Under the pieces are notes generated by a model, which was not told the DNA's origin, did not search any database, and saw nothing but the letters and a program-made list of their open reading frames with translations. A program made the translations under genes and the position numbers. From positions 186,001 through 250,000 of the forward strand of contig CBFFRP010000419.1 of assembly GCA_965644295.1 (NCBI GenBank): 64,000 nt of DNA. Direction: 5' to 3'. Source of the stretch: Paraphysomonas bandaiensis. Its lineage: Eukaryota > Chrysophyceae. Within the stretch, counting starts at the first letter, position 1. The number at the start of each line of letters is the position of its first letter. Of this stretch, positions 58,719 to 64,000 are shown piece by piece.

Positions 58719-60253
58719 ATACCCTCCCCATACCAACCTATAGAAGATTTTATTTATGCGGACGCGTTTCAACGATTATTGCTTTGTTTTCTGAGGCATA
58801 TGTCAATGTGTCAGGAGTGTACCTTAACCTGGGCAAATATTGATCAATTTCTACTGTGTAGACAAAGTGTGACATTGGCATGTGTCAATTTGAAGATGAT
58901 AATATTTTATTGGCGATGATGGACAGTGCTTTCTTATAATGATGATAGACCCCTTAATATTCTATATTAATCCGTCATATGGTGTCATTCATTGCTGCGT
59001 ACAAACGTATCACGTATTGCTTATATATATATATATACATTGTATGTACCATATTTGAATTATTATATTTATATTTATATTAGAAAAATGTTTTTTTTCG
59101 CTGCTTTATTATTAGCTTGCTGTACGAAATATTCCGTGTTAACTAATACATATTGTGTAAAGTTGTTATGTAGATGTCGTGAGTTCGTTTACTTTTTACA
59201 TGGCCAGCTCGAGAAGCTGTGATAGCGCGGGGGTTTGTCGGCCACTATAGTACATAAGCGTGAAAAAATGTAGTTGCATGGGGCTTTTGTTGACATTCAA
59301 TCCCTGTTGGCGCAACTGACTCCAGCGCTGTGTGTATGATACTAAGCATACATTCGTGGTAAGCACGATGTGACCCTAACCATTAATTTTTTCAGTGCGT
59401 ACATTAGGAAATATTATTCACCATAGACAATTTGGTTGAAAATTTATTACCAAAACTGGTGGAATAACCTAGTCACTTAGTCACTATAGTCAAAGTAATA
59501 AATGACTCTATCTAGTAAATTTTTTGTATTAAACGTAGTCGTTCTTCTTTCCATTGATTATACACTGTGACTGTCTAAGATACCAGCTCACAGCTCACAC
59601 CACGCAACGTATGAACGATAGCTATATATATAGTGAGTGCTATTGGGAAGAGAGGTTGATAAAGCTGTCGATATAACACACTCTATGATCTGCAGGACAT
59701 CTCTAGATATTTATTTGCTATATAACAGCGCTTATCTTCCTTCACCACTTCTTTTCTGAATATACACTTTATTGCAGGCTATGTAAAACACATTTATAGC
59801 TCTCTACATAACTTAATTATATATCCGTAGGGGACATTGATGCGAAGCACATGTTGAGCTCCACCAAGCTTGGCTAGCCTACAATGCAGCGAGGACCATC
59901 ATAAACGATGAACCCGCCAATGTCATGGCCCTCAAGAGATTGTGGAACGGCACCGGACTTGGTCAACGAGAAGCTATCCAATTATCAATAATATGGGAAT
60001 GCGAAGATGAAATGTGATTTTATTGCATGATGTTGTGCACAATAATATCTTTATAGGAATTAAAATATGTTTTCTTTATAATAGTAGGATGATGAATATA
60101 TATATATATATATAAGATACGACGGACTAGCTCAGAGTGTCAACACAGCGCAGCGTTTGATTGATGATGATAGCAGCTGGTGGAAGCGAGCACACCTTAG
60201 CATGAGCAAACTCGATACAGCAGCATGAAGCACTTGTGTGTCAGAACTATAAG

Positions 60254-60310
60254 TTTGAAAGAATATTTAGTAGAGCTAAAATTGTTATGACTCCTCGGCC
60301 TGATAACAAC
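60254..60310 (+). pseudogene. hAT transposase dimerisation-motif relic
   Basis: Reads FERIFSRAKIVMTPRPDNN, the ERxFSxAK hAT signature, in an otherwise closed context. Clearly a small dead fragment. Confidence 0.65.
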
Positions 60311-60364
60311 TTATGTTTTTACGTGCTGCTCCGTTTGTATATAGCTAGCTATAATATACGTACG

Positions 60365-60650
60365 TAGATTAATTGCAATTTCAATTGAAGTAATTGAAAT
60401 TTGGGACAACAAGTAATAACTGCAATTTTAATTGACTACAACCTGCGCCAATTAAGTGACTACGCATCCGGGCTAGTTCACCTTAAGAGGACAGAGAGCT
60501 AAAGTTGTTGCACCTTGGTGCTTACGTAACGCCAACGAGTATGATATTATCATAGTAAATGACTTGTCAGTTAAATTGTTTTGCTACATTAGTTCTGACT
60601 CTTACACCTATTTTTCTAATAATAAGACAATCGCTATGTTGCAAAGCTAT
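60365..60650 (-). mobile_element. hAT-like terminus and sub-terminal region, inverted
   Basis: From 60475 backwards the minus strand reads GGATGCGTAGTCACTTAATT, matching the ends at 9575 and 42351. Sequence at 60570-60640 matches 42490-42560. Nearby is the transposase relic at 60254. Confidence 0.55.
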
Positions 60651-60964
60651 AGCTACAGCCACAAGTTGATAATAAGCGGTAGTGTTATTATTAGTTTTGT
60701 TTTATCAGGAGATATTTGTGATAGTAATGACTACTTGCATTATAATTTGTCAAGTATCACAGACTACAAAATACTGTGTGTAGCATTATACATTATAATA
60801 ATGTTATTATGATGTATATATTGAATTTATAATTGTATGCGTCGTTTAATTCTTACGGTAGCCCTCTACCATTTCACAACCCCAAATTCAAATAATTTCA
60901 GTATACTTTTCTGGTAGGGGTACACTTGTTGTGTGTAGCAATTATTGAAATTTGTTTTTGAGTT

Positions 60965-61391
60965 TTAGTATAAAGTCGAGGTAATACCAAAACCTGGTAA
61001 AGCGATTTCACCAGGTTTCATATCTAAGTATTGAGTTATTATTTTACTGTAATTTGTAGCTGAGAGGTTAAAGATAAAGAAAAAGTTGCAATTATAGTTG
61101 TTATTAGCAATTATTATTGCGTTACAAGTTGGCCCTGCCACGACTTGTGTTTTGTAATATCATATTCTCATATAGCTGCATTTGCCTCTTGAGATTGCAA
61201 ACGCTCCAACCGAATAGCCTGGCTTTGGATACAATGCATACGCATAAAGCTATCTTCACCACTACTACTACTTACAGTAGTAGTATTAGTACTTATTGTG
61301 CATAGTTATACCCTTTTCCGACCATCACCAAAAATTTCACCAGGTTTTACATCAAAACCCAGGTTTTGGTATTACCTCGACTATTAGTACA
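60965..61391. mobile_element. MITE with 25-bp inverted ends and 8-bp target-site duplication
   Basis: 60973-61383 (411 bp) begins AAGTCGAGGTAATACCAAAA and ends in its near-perfect inverted complement (24 of 25 bases). Flanks TTAGTATA (60965-60972) and TTAGTACA (61384-61391) match 7 of 8. No coding capacity; a different family from the CAGGG-ended hAT pieces. Duplication length fits hAT, P or Merlin-like mechanisms. Confidence 0.75.
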
Positions 61392-62603
61392 AGTTATTGC
61401 TATTCCGTAAATGTACATGGATACTATTAAATACTTTGATTTCATTTGTTTTATTAATAATGTTAATCAGGTAACATCTATTTTCTCTTACAGGAGCAAA
61501 CTACAAAGAGCTATACATTTTATTATATAATATATATTACGTTTTTACAACAATATTATGTTGTCATGAGGATAAGCTTCAGGGATATATATGGAGTTTC
61601 GTCCCTCCTGTCCAAATATTATAAAACTTTGGCTATTCGTCCTCGTTTCGAAACTTTAAGGACGATATAACTTCCTTATCCCTTCGTCAATGCTTAAGTA
61701 ATTTTTTTCAGTTTTATTCTAAAAAATAAAATCTTCGTCAGTTTGAACTTTTACAATAGCGTCATTATCGATATTATATATATATATAGGTTGTTTTCTA
61801 AATACAAATGTCAATATATTAAAGCGAAGTTTTGAATTGCTGATATTATGTTGGTAACTTGTAGCTTGTAGGTCATGTCGTGGCATATAGTGATGGAGGA
61901 TGTCTCAGGCCTAATATAACATATAACTCACTCTTATGTCGCCCTTTTTGAACTCTCGCAGAATAGAACTTTCCTCCCATCAATGCCTACACATCACAGC
62001 CCCACAATACTACTCGGACACGATATATCACACCGGCGCTCCCATAACATGTCACCCCACCTTGGCCTCCGTTGGACACTCTGGGAGTCGGCTGCGGACA
62101 CACATGCAACTTGGTGGAGGAGGAAAGAACCCTCAGATTGAAACAGTAAGAATAACGACTACGTACTATTGCGATTTCAGTGTCACGTCCATCTTTGAAA
62201 AATACTGCATTCGTATTGAATAGCATAAATAATATGTAATATTGACAAGAGATCAATTATATTAAGTTATAAACAACTGATAATAAGCTAATAAGTATTG
62301 ACTGAATAGTAGAGTAATTAATTGAAAGTACCGAGTAGAATATTTTACAATATAGTGCCATAATACTTTCTACGCATAATAAATGTTTATTCGCCCTAAT
62401 GATCTACAATACAATATATATATCGTTAAACATGTAGTATTCATACCAATTCTCGGTTTTGTCGAGCTTTATATGCAGAAGCAATACTACAACCAAACCT
62501 CGTATATTAACAAGTAACGAATGCTTAATAAGTATATTATCTTTCACGCAAATAATATATCATTCATTTCTATTAAACTATATACACTACAAATAAACTC
62601 ACT

Positions 62604-63293
62604 TTAAGCAGGTAGTTCATTTTCTGGTTGCTCTTTATTATACTTGTTGCGATAGTGATCTCTTAAGTTGTCATACTTCTCGTATATAACCACCCTCTTC
62701 ACATCGTGCTCATCGTCCATTAGGCGCACTTGCTCGTCCATAAGAGTAGAAAAGTCTGTATCAACTTTTCTTAGCGACTCATATAAGGGCCATGTCACGC
62801 AGAATCGTACTATTGACGTCATTGAAACAAAAAATGCGCCATAAATGACAACAAAGTACCAACGTTTCAGTGTTGTCACAACGTTGCTAGACAAGTCGTC
62901 AGTATCGTCCAAGTAATCCAGAAAACGTTGTTGTCTAATAAGCAATCCTATAGCTATACCAAGTCCGGCAAGAGACATGACCACAGCCACATAACCAGAT
63001 GGAATAATAGCACAGCGACAGCTCGACATCGAAATTGCAGCAAAGCTAAGAAACGAAACGACGAGCAAAAGAGATCCTAGTGTTATAGCTGCCCAGCCAA
63101 TCCACGTTGTTTCTGTCTTCTCTGGGTGGTTACCAATCTCAATTTTTAAAAATATACCGAATATCAGTAATACACATCCAATACTGAAATCAACTACATT
63201 AAGAGCCATTATGCCAAACTTACCCACACAATTAGAGCATTTATCACAGCATGATAATGTGGACATTTTCTTGTATGTCTTTAGCTTCGTCAT
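62604..63293 (-). CDS. Four-transmembrane tetraspanin-like protein
   Basis: Frame of 229 residues from the ATG at 63291-63293, chosen because the codons upstream are mostly an ATGT microsatellite (translated as YIHT repeats) with no plausible start. It has a Cys-rich start (STLSCCDKCSNCVG), then four hydrophobic segments (FSIGCVLLIFGIFL; ITLGSLLLVVSFLSFAAISM; SGYVAVVMSLAGLGIAIGLL; YFVVIYGAFFVSMTSIVRF). A charged C-terminal tail closes it. The layout recalls tetraspanins, but the CCG signature of the large loop is not seen, so tetraspanin-like is tentative. No introns needed. It could instead start further upstream at MLLLFNPHHLEQ. Confidence 0.65.
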   Translation of the reverse strand: MTKLKTYKKMSTLSCCDKCSNCVGKFGIMALNVVDFSIGCVLLIFGIFLKIEIGNHPEKTETTWIGWAAITLGSLLLVVSFLSFAAISMSSCRCAIIPSGYVAVVMSLAGLGIAIGLLIRQQRFLDYLDDTDDLSSNVVTTLKRWYFVVIYGAFFVSMTSIVRFCVTWPLYESLRKVDTDFSTLMDEQVRLMDDEHDVKRVVIYEKYDNLRDHYRNKYNKEQPENELPA

Positions 63294-64000
63294 GGCTTCA
63301 GTGCTGAGTAATGTCTGTTCAAGATGATGAGGATTGAATAGTAGTAGCATGTATGTATGTATGTATGTATGTATGTATGTATGTATGTGTGTATGTATGT
63401 ATGTATGTATGTATGTATGTATGTATGTATGTATGTATGTATGTATGTATGTATGTATGTATGTATGTATGTATGTATGTATGTATGTATGTATGTATGT
63501 ATGTATGTATGCATGTATGTATGTATGTATGTATGTATGTATGTATGTATGTATGTATGTATGTATGTATGTATGTATGTATGTATGTATGTATGTATGT
63601 ATGTAGGCAGGTACAATTGCTATCTTTTTTAGGTGTATTTTTTTGCCAATCAAACACAGTTTACTCAAGAAAAGGGGTAGTATTTGCTTGGTATTTTAGA
63701 AATCGTCGTAATCTCGAGTAGTGGGACGCGAACATCTCTGCTGTCCGTCACAGCATCTAGCACGTGAGGTAAACTGAAAGTATAGTTTTATAGCTATCGC
63801 TTGTATATCTGAAGAACGACCAGCCAGTGCGCCGAAGATAGACATTAACATATTTGTATATATCCATAATATTGCTACTCATATAGCTATAATTCATCTG
63901 CAAGGAGTGTATTGTATTAGGTCATCCTTCGCTACCCCTTGTGTGAATGGATGGTTAATCTACTGTTAAACCACTAGATCTATAAAAGCAGTTCTGCTGA
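63294..64000. other. Upstream region of the four-TM gene
   Basis: Apart from the microsatellite, nothing recognised up to the window edge. Confidence 0.5.
63348..63606. repeat. Long ATGT microsatellite
   Basis: About 260 bp of nearly pure (ATGT)n, with single interruptions (GTGT at about 63388, GCATG at 63511). It abuts the four-TM gene's start and creates spurious YIHT/VCMY open frames. Confidence 0.98.

Larger units (their letters stand above)
58719..62603. other. Gene-poor region with hAT and MITE remnants
   Basis: 3.9 kb with no clear host gene. Weak frames such as 58992-59222, 60564-60812, 61117-61305 and 61936-62223 have no recognised features. A GC-richer open stretch of about 55 codons lies near 59845-60017 (ELHQAWLAYNAARTIINDEP) and is discussed as a finding. 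Confidence 0.5.

Noticed and set aside
61936-62223. 95-codon plus-strand frame with a Gly-rich segment (LGGGGKN)
   Set aside because: No homology recognised; a complete overlapping minus-strand frame exists too, so coding status is undecidable.
63290-63668. YIHT-repeat proteins on both strands
   Set aside because: Pure translation of the ATGT microsatellite.
1-64000. CRISPR arrays, riboswitches, tRNA and rRNA genes
   Set aside because: The genome is eukaryotic; no regularly spaced repeats, no cloverleaf-like sequences and no rRNA-like stretches were noticed, though a tRNAscan run was not possible.

Overview
The window is nuclear DNA of a small-genome, probably unicellular eukaryote. Genes are cut by short GT-AG introns, mostly 45-62 bp, with two of 119 and 280 bp. 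There are nuclear genes for mitochondrial proteins (Hsp70, ribosomal proteins bS6m and mL49), a USP9X/USP34-class deubiquitinase, a cyclin-Y-type cyclin, and LTR and hAT transposon debris. A remnant resembling polinton-like-virus genes also points to a protist. The lineage cannot be fixed from the sequence; a stramenopile or another non-animal, non-fungal protist is my guess only. Spacers are AT-rich and coding regions less so.

Layout: mitochondrial Hsp70 (-) with APRT (+) at 1.1-4.5 kb; a stand-alone arabinokinase-N-type glycosyltransferase-like gene (-) at 4.9-6.2 kb; a small conserved protein (-) at 7.5 kb; a repeat-bearing gap; a Cys-rich secreted protein (-) with an IQ/zinc-ribbon protein (+) at 10.2-16.8 kb; a TPR-Aha1 co-chaperone (-) with bS6m (+) at 18.4-21.3 kb; an acidic protein (-) at 22.2-24.2 kb; mL49 (-) with a 3,124-residue USP (+) at 26.5-37.6 kb; hAT debris; a TPR protein (-) with a pseudokinase (+) at 39.2-41.7 kb; a membrane-anchored FABP-like protein (-) with a 165-residue protein (+) at 42.9-44.9 kb; a mobile-element-rich block at 45-48.4 kb; a seven-repeat surface protein (+) at 48.7-51.9 kb; a second retroelement block at 52-54.6 kb; a PARP-finger/PADR1/HhH protein (-) with cyclin Y (+) at 55-58.7 kb; a gene-poor stretch with hAT and MITE remains; and a four-TM protein (-) beside a long ATGT microsatellite at the right end.

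Two genome-scale patterns stand out. First, seven pairs of genes are head-to-head with 406-721 bp between start codons, so 14 of the 19 protein genes share a spacer with a divergent neighbour. Second, a GTATAC-based palindrome recurs in several of these upstream spacers and is a candidate promoter element. Transposable-element remains (five LTR copies, two gag fragments, several hAT ends and transposase tails, three MITE-like elements) lie almost entirely between genes.

Functionally the genes are a housekeeping mix: protein folding (Hsp70, TPR-Aha1), mitochondrial translation, purine salvage, ubiquitin removal, DNA-break sensing and cell-cycle control. Lineage-specific surface or secreted proteins are added to this. 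The most unusual proteins are the pseudokinase that has lost all three catalytic motifs, the membrane-anchored FABP fold, the PARP-finger/PADR1/Pol-X-HhH combination and the seven-repeat surface protein. Exon structures were worked out by hand from splice signals and reading-frame continuity. All family assignments are from memory of motifs, without database searches.
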